In this document: positions 27,842 to 37,290 of the stretch, piece by piece
Layout of the letters: every line of letters starts with the position of its first letter
Numbering within the stretch: the first letter of the stretch is position 1
Assembly (NCBI RefSeq): GCF_028858725.1
Contig: NC_084774.1
Location: forward strand, 1,142,001-1,206,000
DNA: 64,000 nt
Direction: 5' to 3'
Origin: Colius striatus
Taxonomy: Eukaryota; Chordata; Aves; Coliiformes; Coliidae
Translations under genes and position numbers: made by a program
The notes under the pieces: generated by a model
The model's database searches: none
What the model was told of the DNA's origin: nothing
What the model saw: the letters and a program-made list of their open reading frames with translations, nothing else

Positions 27842-28480
27842 AGTGCCTGAGGCCATTTTAGTTTGGCCTCCTGACAGATTTTGCTGATTTGCCTTTTTAG
27901 GGTATAATCCATTCTTTCCTCTTTTTCATTTGATTGCGATCTCCATGGGGTGTGTAAATCCCAGGAATTTCCTAGGACTTTTCTTACCTTTTGTGTGGTA
28001 AATGTGGTCCTCTGTCTGAAGATATTCCAAAGGGAACTCCAAACCTTGGAATAATTTCTTGTAGGAGCCATTTCCTTAGCCTGATTAGTGCAACAGGGAA
28101 AGGCTTCTGGCCATCCTGAAAAGGTGTCAACCCCAACCAACACATATTTATTCCATTGCATTTAGGTAATTCTGTAAAATCAATTTGCCAACAATCTCTT
28201 GGTTCCACTCCAGTTTTTATTTTGCCCATCAGTACCCTCTTTTGTACTACTGGATTGTTCTTTAAGCCAATTTCACATTTTGCTGTCACTGATTTAGCCA
28301 TTTCCAACATTCATACTGATATAACACTCCTTTTCAGAAGCTGTATCATGGTGTCTGCACCCCAGTGACACCATAGGAGTGTCCCTATGCTTTCTTTGCA
28401 AAATCTCCCTCATGATTAAGGGAGGCAACACTACCTGACCTGTGCTTGTCGTCCACCATCCTTCTGAATTTTCCTCTGCA
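27842..28480 (-). pseudogene. pol: ERV-B integrase remnant
   Basis: Two overlapping minus-strand frames share the integrase catalytic core: a WQIDFTELPK block near 28190 and a DTFSGWPEAF block near 28110, then a region around a DRGPHL-like motif near 27995. The switch between frames shows at least one frameshift in the core. The zinc-binding N-terminal domain is only partly visible. Confidence 0.8.
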
Positions 28481-28494
28481 TTTCGTGACTTTGC

Positions 28495-29202
28495 CTATTT
28501 CTCATCCTCCCCTGAATACTTTGGTGGCTCCTTAGCAAGCGCTACTGTTCTGGTGGGGATGGTTGCCATTTGTGAGGCTGTGTGTCGCACTATTTTCCTA
28601 GCAGTCTGATCTGCTAATCTATTTCCATCAATTACCTTTGAGTTCCCTGTCTGATGTGCCTTACAGTGCATGATTGCCACTTGAACCGGTTCCTGCACTG
28701 CCACGAGCAGCTGCAAGATTTCCTTTTGATGCTTAATGTTTGTTCCCTGGGAGGACAGTCGTCCTCTTTCCTTCCACAGAGCACCATGGACACGCACTAC
28801 TCCAAAAGCATATTTTGAATCAGTCCAAATATTAACTTGTTTTCCTTTGCTTAATTTTAAAGCACGTGTCAATGCAATCAGTTCTGCCTCCTGTGCAGAA
28901 GCTGTACTTGGCAATGCATTTGCTTCTATGACCGTGGTTTCGGTTGCTACCGCATATCCTGGTGGCGAGTTCCATTCATGACGAAGCTCCTGCCGTATGA
29001 ACAGTTCCCATTCAGGGTTTTCAAGAGGATCATCCTTCAGGTCCTCTCTGCTGGAATATGTATGTTCAATGGTTGCAATACAGTCGTGTTCCAATTGTTG
29101 CTTTTCCTGTGAAGTGCTCAGAAACACTGCAGGATTCAGAAGGTGAGTTGTTTTCAACACTACATCATCCTGCTCAGTGAGAACTACCTGGTATTTCATC
29201 AT
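28495..29202 (-). pseudogene. pol: ERV-B RNase H domain
   Basis: A 235-codon open stretch covers the RT connection end and RNase H. The motifs SAQEAELIAL, TDSKYAF and HCKAHQTG with GNRLADQTA fit the retroviral RNase H active-site blocks. The open stretch begins from a codon inside the connection region, and the preceding RT is out of frame, so it is not an independent gene. Confidence 0.85.
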
Positions 29203-30470
29203 TCAGCTCAGGGATAACCGATGTCCCCTCTTTTGCTCCAAGTCTGTGGTAACCATATATGGGACATAGACTGAAATAGTCCTTCCCAAAGTCAGCTTTC
29301 TTGCTTCTTGGATCAGTGTGACAGTGGCAGCTACTGCTCACAGGCAAGGAGGCCATCCCCTGCTCACGGAGTCCAGTTGTTTGGAAAAATATCCCACCGG
29401 TCTCTTCCAGCTTCCCAGTGTTTGTGTCAGAACTCCTCAAGCCAAATGCTGTCGTTCATGGACAAATAACTGAAAGTCTTTGGTTCAATCTGGCAAGCCT
29501 AAGGCTGGGACTGTCATCAGAGCTATTTTAAGCTTCCAGAAAACTTCCTGTTGTTCTTTTCCCCATGTAAAAGGGGCAGATTTTTGGGCTTCATATAAGG
29601 GTTTGGCTATAAGACCATAATCCATGATCCAGAGCCTGCACCATCCCGTCATTCCCAAAAATGCCCGCAACTCATGCACAGTGTGCGGTTCCAGAATAGC
29701 ACAATTCGTTTCCTTTCCATTTGTCCCCAGCCTCTGTTCTCCTTTTGAAATTTCAAGGCCCAAATATACCACTGTTTGGCTGCTATTTGAGCTTTTTCTT
29801 TTGATACCTTGTACTTGTTTATCCCAAACAGGTTAAAAGTTCAATGGTTACCTGTATGCAGGCTGACTGTCCCGTTGTGGCAATCAGGGTGTCATCCACA
29901 TATTGGAGAAGCAGATGCTCTGGTCTCGGTTTCACTGTCATTTCATTAGTCCAGAGTTCCAGTTCTTTTGCCAGTTGTCTTCCAAAGATAGTCGGGCTGT
30001 TCTTGGATCCTTGGGGTAGCCGTGTCCATGTTAACTGCACCTTGCGTCCTGTTTGGGGGCTTTCCCACTCAAAAGCAAATAGTTTAGGACTTTCCTTTTC
30101 CAAAGGGATACAAAAGAAAGCATCTTTTAAATCAAGCACTGTAAACCACTGACAATTTTCTCTCAGAGCCGTAAGGTATACGGATTTGCTACAACTGGAT
30201 GTATATCTTTCACAATCTGATTTATGGGTCTTAAATCCTGAACTAGCCTGTAGTCTCCATTTGGTTTCCATACTGGTACAATAGGTGTGTTATCCCCTGG
30301 CTCACATCCTTCTAGAATTTGGTATTTCAGAAATTTGTCATTACTTTTAATCCTTCTTTTGCCTCAGGTTTTATTGGGTATTGTCTCACCCCGACTGATT
30401 TTGCTCTTTCTTTTATTTCAATTTTCACTGGTTGTGCCAATTTTGATTTTCCTGGAGTCTGTTTCCCACA
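29203..30470 (-). pseudogene. pol: ERV-B reverse transcriptase remnant
   Basis: DLKDAFFCIPL, LPQGSKNSP and the catalytic YVDD (near 29900) are in the 29819-30271 stretch; thumb/connection sequence with ELRAFLGMTG lies in 29485-29772. Stops and frame changes separate the pieces, including a break just before 29819 and another near 30180. The N-terminal edge is fused by a deletion to gag matrix sequence near 30440-30480, so protease and most of gag are gone. Confidence 0.85.
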
Positions 30471-30600
30471 CTATTGTAGAAAATCACCCTTCAATTCCTT
30501 CCAGTGTGCTAACAGACACCCCAGGGGGGAATTCTCAGGTACTTTGTTTGCCATTTCAAAGTCCTTTTTGTTACAAATACTTTCTCAACAGTGATTTTGT

Positions 30601-31213
30601 CCTTTCGCTTTGCTTCTCTCTGACTGATCCCTTTGGGATCACAGGACCGTGGATCAAAGCTCCGCACTCACTTCGTGTCAATCACACACACAGCTCACAA
30701 CACAAGATACAATGATATGCATATATATACAAACCAATATACAGAACAATGTACAAACCAAAACCAATAGGTACCTTACCATATACTTATGTGGGCCCAC
30801 TTATACCAATTACCAATACCAATACCAATGTCAGCCCTGCAATCGCTTTGTCTGACTTACGGGCTGCAATACCAATGCCAACCCTGCGGTCGCTTTCACG
30901 TTCGCCTTACGGGCGGCGCCCAGGCTCCCAACACCAACACGAGGATCCTCCAGCCCAACCAAGCGGAACTTTGGCTCTGTCTTACTGGCAGGCTGCTTTG
31001 GGCTTTCCCTGGGCCCAACCAAGCGGAGTCTCTGACACCGCGACTTACAGACTGGTTCACCAGGTTCTGGTCCCAACCAATGAGAAGTGCCTGAGCACTG
31101 CAGGGAATGTCGCGAGGAGCTGTAAGGGTGGCAGGCGATGGTCCTCCCTGAGAATCCCTCAGTGCTGGCTGGAGTTCCATCAGCATCTGATCCCATCCAG
31201 TCTCACTCACAAG
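30601..31213 (-). other. ERV-B leader region
   Basis: Between the primer site and the gag trace. Contains short repeats of ACCAATACCAAT and two CGGTCGCTTTCACG / CAATCGCTTTGTCTG-like units (30840-30910) and a twice-occurring CCCAACCAAGCGGA (30954 and 31015). No open gag frame. Confidence 0.5.
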
Positions 31214-31231
31214 GTCCCATCTGGGTCGCCA
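31214..31231 (-). other. ERV-B primer binding site, tRNA-Arg(CCG) type
   Basis: The plus strand GTCCCATCTGGGTCGCCA equals the 3' end of vertebrate tRNA-Arg(CCG) with CCA, so the minus strand reads TGGCGACCCAGATGGGAC next to the LTR. The tRNA identity is from recall. Confidence 0.75.
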
Positions 31232-31235
31232 AAAC

Positions 31236-31502
31236 TGTTGATGGATCCGCAATGGCGAAAACTTCTCTGCACAGGAATGCAGATCAGCAGGCACTTCTTT
31301 ATCACGCAGAGCTGGGAAAACACAGGGGACAGCTCCTCCATTACTTGCACCTGTAAGCAAGTCCTGCTTACATGCTTTCTTGTAGCTCCCAGATGCAGCC
31401 TACACTGGTAGATAGGTCCCCAGGTGGCCTATCAGTCAGCACTGTTCTACCTTCCTAGCAGCTTTTGTGTGGGAGCTGTCTTCTTTTTGTAAGAAAAAAA
31501 CA
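31236..31502 (-). mobile_element. ERV-B 5' LTR (short)
   Basis: Bounded by TG at 31236 and CA at 31501-31502 on the plus strand, with short inverted ends (TGTT...AACA read on the minus strand). Four bases separate it from the primer site. GATAAA near 31298 may serve as poly(A) signal. At 267 bp it is short, so the outer end may be truncated or misplaced. Confidence 0.5.
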
Positions 31503-33003
31503 TCAGGCTGAAGGATTAACTTGAGGAATTACAGGTTCTGTCTGTAGCTAAAAACTAAGTTCTTTGCAAGTACCTTCAACAATACTATATTGCCTGGCAT
31601 GAACATCAGACACAGCAAAGCCAGACAGATGAGGCAGCTTGTGCAACTGAGTGGGAGAGGGAGTAGGGACATACAGTGAGATGGGAGAGCTGTGTCACCA
31701 CCGCTCACGTGGCTACTGGGCTGCATGTGGCAGCGCTGGCTCAGTCTCATGTCATCAGCCTTGGCCACCCACCTCTCAGCGAGTGTCCTCTGCTCTGGGC
31801 AGCTGTTCCTCAGGTCAGGGCAGCTGGGAGTGGGATTCCTGTAGCCCACACAGTTTCATATTTTCCAGTGTGTACAGGGGAGAGAGCACCATTGCCCAGC
31901 TCATGCATTCAGACGGATTGGTAAATCCTTAGAGGACACGGACTGAAAGCAGTGTAGCTCTGAACAGACAGAAAGAGGTGTGGAAGGCTGTGATAGGGTA
32001 GAAATCCCCTGGGAACCTGTGGCTGGTGTGGTTTCAGGGACATGCCATCTCATTTTAGGGAGTTTTCATCCCATGGTACTTTTGAAGCAAGACAGGCAAA
32101 CCTCTGCTGTGGACATTCTCCTGACCTTCATTCTCCTGGGGCAGTTCAGGTTACCAGCCTGGCAAAGCACAACTCACTTCTGCTCTGTACCAGTTTAATG
32201 AGCTGACATGGCTCGCACACACTCAGATGGACACCAGAACCAAGACTCAGAGCCACAGGAGGAACAGGACTTGGTGCATGCCCTTATAACTCAGTTCAGC
32301 TGTCTCACCCACTGCACCCTTCTTTCCCCTCTGAGGGCTTGTAAGGGCTATATCTGATGCCCTTCAGCTCTTTGCAGCTCCTCTCTAAACAGGCAACACT
32401 CTGCTGGGGGGAGCATTAACCCCTATTAGAGCTCATCCTGTGGCTCTGTCAGCAACCTGGGAGCCCTGGTAGCAGGGAAGAGGCAGAAACCTTGCCTATA
32501 TGTTTTTAGTCACAATCTGTTTCAGAAAGTAGAAGAGGAAACAAAGAGCATTTGCTGCTCCATCTGTTTCCATATCCCATGCTGCTGAGTTTGGGTTCCA
32601 GCCAGCTGCTGCCCTTGCCAACTGGTAACCAATGGCACGTCTGCTTACTTTGTAAGACAGCTAAAGACAGCACAATGGAAACAAATGGGACAGGATGATT
32701 TTTAAAAAGCCCCGTTGCAGAACATCTGGCTTGTTATATAAATTTCCATCATGCCCACTGTAAAACAAACCCTGCTGATTTGAAATCACCTATTTTTACA
32801 AATGGACAAATACCTCCAGTAGCTCTTTCCAAAGGACAGTCCTGGGCTAGTCAATATCTTCAGTCAGCTTCAAAACACAGACAGGGTTAACAAATAATGG
32901 GGATTGTTTTCTTCTTTCCTTCAGACATGCTTGGACCATGTGTTGGAAAGGATGCTCACAGCACACAGTTAAGAGAACTCCAATCAGCAACCCTTGCCTC
33001 CAG
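31503..33003. other. No gene recognised
   Basis: Unique noncoding sequence with no convincing exon, LTR or CR1 match by eye. Confidence 0.4.
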
Positions 33004-34345
33004 GTCACAGAATCAGAGAGTCTCAAGGGCTGGAAGGGACCTTGAAAGATTATCCAGTGCAACCCCCTGCCAGAACAGGACCGCCTAGAGTAGGTCACAC
33101 AGGAACTCATCCAGGTGGGTTTGGAATGTCTCCAGGGAAGGAGATTCCACAGCCCATTTGGGCAACCGCTTACAGTGCTCCCTCACCTCAACAGGGAAGA
33201 AGTTTTTCTTTTGTTTCTTTGGAGCCTCTTCTGTTCCAGCTTGTACCCATTTCCCCTTGTCCTATCTTTGGCCATCACTGGCTCCATCCTCCTGACACCC
33301 ACCCTTTACAGATTTGTGAATATGAATAAAGTCACCCCTCAGGCTCCTCCTCTCCAAGCTCCAGAGCCCCAGCTCCCTCAGCCTTTCATCAGAAGGGAGA
33401 TGCTCCACTCCATCATCTTTGTGGCCCTATGCTGAACTCTCTCCAGCAGTTCCCTGTCATTCTTGAACTGAGAGGTCCAGAACCAGACACACTATTCCAG
33501 ATGAGGCCTCAGGACAGCGTAGAAGAGGAGGGGAACCTATCTCCACCTACTGCCCACACTCTTCTTGATGCCCTCCAGGATGTCATTGGCCTTCTTGGCC
33601 TCGAGGGCACATTGCTGGCTCATACTCATCCTGCTGCCCACCAGGACCCCCAGGTCCCCTTCCCCTACACCACTCTCTAACAGTTCATTCTCCAACCTCT
33701 ACTGGTACATGGAGTTGTTATTTCCCAGATGCAAGACTACACCTGCCCGTGTTGAATTCCATCAGATTTCTCCCTGCCCAACTCTCGAGCCTGTCCAGGT
33801 CTTGTTGCATAGCCCTCTGGTGCATCAGCCACTCCTCCCAGTTTAGTATCATCTGTAAACTTGCTGACAGTGCCTCTGTTCCCTTGTCAAGATCATTAAC
33901 AAATTAATTGAACAGTACTGGTCCCAGCACCAACCCCTGAGGGACTCCGCTAGATCACAACTCTCTGCCTTCTTCCCTTCAACCAGTTCACAATCTACCT
34001 CACTACCTGATCACTTAGCCCACACCTTCTCAGCTTTGTCATGAGAATGCTGTAGGAGATGGTGTCAAACGCTTGACTGAAATCAAGATAAACCACATCC
34101 ACTGCACTACCACCATCTATCTGCCTGGTTATATCTTCATAAATGGCTCTCGGGTTGGTCAAACATGACTTTGCCTCTGTAAAACCGTGTTGACTAAGGA
34201 CCCTCTTGTCCTTTAAATGCCTGGAGACGGCACCCAGGATAAGTCATTCCATCATGTTTCCAGGGATGGAGGTAAGGCTGACTGCTCTGTAGTTACCTGG
34301 CTGCTCCTTCTTGCCCTTTTTGAAAGTCAGCCTAGTCCCACACAA
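33004..34345 (-). mobile_element. CR1 LINE, minus strand, about 1.3 kb
   Basis: The plus strand starts with the CR1 3' end reversed (CACAGAATCAGAGAG, GGCTGGAAGGGACC, CAACCCCCTGCCAGAAC) and continues through CCTCACCTCAACAGGG, GTTCCAGCTTGTACCC, AGGCTCCTCCTCTCCAAGC, and the RT-coding part read in reverse (CAAACGCTTGACTGAAATC, GACTTTGCCTCTGTAAAACC). No open frame survives. Confidence 0.9.
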
Positions 34346-34439
34346 TAAGGTATTTGAGACATTTGATTCAAGATGTCTGTGCTCTCAATAGTAGACTATC
34401 CACCACATCTGCCTGCCCAGCTCAGGCCTCAAGCCCCTT

Positions 34440-34700
34440 GGCACAGAACTGCAGATGTGTTGGTCAGAAGGAACTTTTGAAAAGCATTAGTCCAAATTCT
34501 TGCTTGAAGTGAGACCAACACTAGATGAGGTCAATCGTCACTTTGCATAGCCAAACCTTGAAAATCTCCACAGACAGAAACACCATCACCTATGGATGAA
34601 CTGCACCCCCTGGTCAACCTAGCATTTCATCCTGTTTCCCATTGCAACAAAGTTCTGCCCATGCTGAGAACCCTTGCCCATGTGTAGGCACTCACAGTGG
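34440..34700 (-). mobile_element. Older CR1-like fragment (minus)
   Basis: Blocks such as GACCAACACTAGATGAGG and CTTGAAAATCTCCACAGAC resemble diverged CR1 3' sequence in reverse. Weak by eye. Confidence 0.35.
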
Positions 34701-35350
34701 CAGCTTGGTAGTAGTCTGATGTGTTTAACAAATGGTTTCACAGTACAGAATGTTTTCTGGTATTCTTGGCTCCTTCAGTACAAGAGCACACAGAGCTGCT
34801 CCTGCCCTTGCTCCCAGCTACAGGGGCTCATGGTGCCAGGGGCACTGAGAGGTGACAGACAAGCTGAAGATGAGAAGACAGCATGGCAGTGCCATACCCA
34901 CTCTGCAAGAGGAGCAGAGCAGGTTTGGTGACAGTAACCAGGGTCAGTTGGTGCAGTTGGTGGGTTAAGGTCAGCACAGAGCCAGGCCTGCCTCAGCCTT
35001 CCCTGGAGCGTGTGTCATGGCTGGACATGACAGGCGTTTCTGGGAAGGGCGATGGGGCTGTAAAGGCTCCTGTAAGCAGTTGCTGGAAACTCTCCCCAGC
35101 TCTGAGCCAGACCCACTGCTGGGGCTGAGACAGTGAGATGCCTCCACCATCACTTGTTAAGAAGAAGCTGGAAGAGGAGACTTCTTCCTGTTTCTTCCTT
35201 CCTCTTCTGTGGCTGGTGGTGGTGCAAGGAGTGGGAAGAGTGAGAGAAAGAACCATGCGGACTCCAAGGTCAGTTGGGAAAGCGAGAAGGAGGTGTGCTG
35301 GAGCAGAGACTCCCCTGCATTCTATGGAGAGACCTGGTGAAGCTGAGGTT

Positions 35351-35903
35351 TGTGGTAGTTTGAGCCTGGCTGATGCCAGGTGCCCACCACACCGCTTTAT
35401 CCCCCACCTCCTCAGCAAGCCAGGGAAGGGGAGGAAATAAGATGGGAGTCTCGTGGGTTGAGATAAAAGCAGTTTAATAAATAAGCAGCAAAGCCGCGCG
35501 CGGGAAGCAAAGCAGAAGCAGATAAAGCTGTTCCTCTCCACTTCCCATCAGCAGCGATGTCCGGCCACCTCCCGAGAAGCAGGGCTGCGGTACGCGTAGC
35601 GGTTGCTTTGGGAAGGCCAAAGATTAATCTTGCCCCCCCTCCCTGCTCCTCTCCCCCAGTTTATATTACTGAGCTGACATCACATGGTATGGAATATCTC
35701 CTTGGTCAGCCTGGGTCAGCTGTCCTGGCCATGGTCCCTCCCAAGATCATGCCCACCCACAGCTATTGGTGAAGGTGGGGGAAGGAATGCTGGAGGGACA
35801 GCCCTGATGCTGTGTGAGCAGTAGTCATAATAGTGATATCAACAGTAAGCACAGCACTGCAGGAGCTGCTGTGGAAAATCACTGCCATCACAGACCCACT
35901 ACA
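35351..35903 (-). mobile_element. Nested LTR, minus orientation
   Basis: Plus-strand ends TGTGGTAGTTTGAG and CCCACTACA are imperfect inverted repeats. Internal blocks GTGGGTTGAGATAAAAGCAG, CATCACATGGTATGGAATATC and GGTCAGCTGTCCTGGCC match a common bird LTR read in reverse; ATTAAA (plus TTTAAT at 35473-35478) and a TATA-like ATATAAA (plus TTTATAT near 35659) are in minus order. No clear target-site duplication. Confidence 0.75.
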
Positions 35904-36015
35904 GTCTGCACTTTGTTAAAGACCCCGCATCACGGGCAGAGACTCATTTTGCTAAAGAAGACCCCATGCTAGGGGCAGTGACTCACTTCATTAGAGACCC
36001 CATGCCAGGGGCAGT

Positions 36016-36145
36016 GGAGGTCTATGGCCAGAGGAGGCCGTGTCCCGAAGGAGGGACCCTGTATCGCTATGGCCAGAGGAGTCCATGTCCCGGGGGAGGG
36101 ACCCTGTATCGCTATGGCCAGAGCAGGCCGTGTCCTGGGGGAGGG
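36016..36145 (+). repeat. 46-bp tandem repeat in LTR U3
   Basis: TATGGCCAGAG(G/C)AG recurs at about 36023, 36069 and 36115, each followed by (G/C)CC(A)TGTCC and GGGAGGGAC. Further diverged copies of GAGAGGGACCCTGTAT follow to about 36320. U3 direct repeats often carry enhancers. Confidence 0.75.
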
Positions 36146-36893
36146 ACAGATTCACATAAGCTGTAACTGTGGGGAGGAACCCACAACAAAGCAGCTCGTT
36201 AAACTTATGCCCAGAAGAGGCCAAGTCCCGAGAGAGGGACCCTGTATCAGCAGAAACTGCAACTGTGGTGAAGAACCCACACCAGAGTCATTCACCAAGG
36301 ACTGTGTCCCGTGTGAGGGACCCTGTATGGGCAGAAGCTGCAGCTGCTGGGAGCAACCCACACCAGAGAAGTCCCTTAAGGACGGTGTCCTGGGGCAGGG
36401 ACCCAGTATTGGAGCAGGGGAAGAATGCCAGGAGTCCTCCTCTGAGCAGAGAGAAGCGGCAGAGCCCATCTGTGAGAGACTGAGCACATCCCCCATTCCC
36501 TGCCCCCTGAGCTGCTGAGGGAGGAGGAGGGAGAGATCTGGGGAGCAGTGAACTGGGCCCAGGAAGAAAGGAGGGACGAGGCAGGGAGATCTTAAAGTGT
36601 TGGTTGTCATGTTCTCATCATCCTGCTCCCTTTTTGCTTTTATTCCGTTCTGTTTCTTGTAGAATAAACTTTCCTCCTTTCCTCTCTCAGTCGAGCACTG
36701 GAGTCTGTTTTGCCCAGAACCGTAGCTGGCAGCGAGCCCTCCCTGCCCTTGTCTCCATCCACAACAACCTTGGTGATCTCTTTACTGCCATTTCGCTGGG
36801 GCCTCTGCCATCCTAACGAGGGTGGGGGTGAATGGAGGCAGCGAGCAAGAGGCTGTCGTGGTGCTGCTGTGCTGGCTGGGCCAAACCACGACA

Positions 36894-37080
36894 TTTCTGT
36901 GGGGTTTGGAGCATTGGAGATTAAATTTGAGATAAGGATATTAACTGGGAGCAGTAACAGGCAAAACATGAACTGTGCTGCTGACTGATGAGTTTCTCAG
37001 TGGTTCTACATCTGCTGAAGGGACGAGGGATGGATTTTAACATCTCCTTAAAAAGTGATTCATGAAGGCAGGGGGTGGAA
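36894..37080 (+). mobile_element. Residual internal region with polypurine tract
   Basis: Only 187 bp between the two LTRs. It ends with a purine tract (AAGGCAGGGGGTGGAA, 37065-37080) immediately before the second LTR's TGTC, as in a provirus. All coding sequence is deleted; the element is non-autonomous. Confidence 0.7.
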
Positions 37081-37290
37081 TGTCGTGGTTGGACATGACA
37101 GCCATTTCTGGTAAGGGGGAAGGGGCTGTAAAGATCGCTCCTGTAAGAAGTGGCTCAAGCCTCTCCCATGACAGCGTGGCTCAGGTGGGGTTGAGGGTGA
37201 GGACATGAGCTTAAATGCAGCTTCTGAGGAGAGCAGTGAGCCACTAGTGAAGCATCTCCCAGCTCATCCTCCCACCATCACTGGTGCCAT
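37081..37290 (+). mobile_element. Second LTR, truncated
   Basis: Begins TGTCGTGGTTGGACATGACAG and follows the 35013 LTR through GGGGCTGTAAAG and CTCCTGTAAG. Similarity fades before 37300, so only the first 200 bp or so remain recognisable. Confidence 0.7.

Larger units (their letters stand above)
27842..30600 (-). mobile_element. Endogenous retrovirus B internal region (gammaretrovirus-like), degraded
   Basis: Minus-strand order from right to left: a trace of gag matrix (about 30600-30480), a deletion joining it to the RT start, RT, connection, RNase H, integrase. Env and the 3' LTR are missing; pol breaks off at the minisatellite. The primer site and LTR lie to the right at 31214-31502. Frames are interrupted repeatedly. 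Confidence 0.9.
35013..36893 (+). mobile_element. LTR (plus) interrupted by another LTR
   Basis: Opens TGTCATGGCTGGACATGACAG and closes CCAAACCACGACA. Its first 80 bp match the sequence starting at 37081 (TGTCGTGGTTGGACATGACAG), which identifies an LTR pair. AATAAA at 36663-36668 with a T-rich lead fits its R/U5 end. The block 35351-35903 is a different LTR in reverse, so this LTR proper is about 1.3 kb. A 46-bp tandem repeat lies in its U3. Confidence 0.75.
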
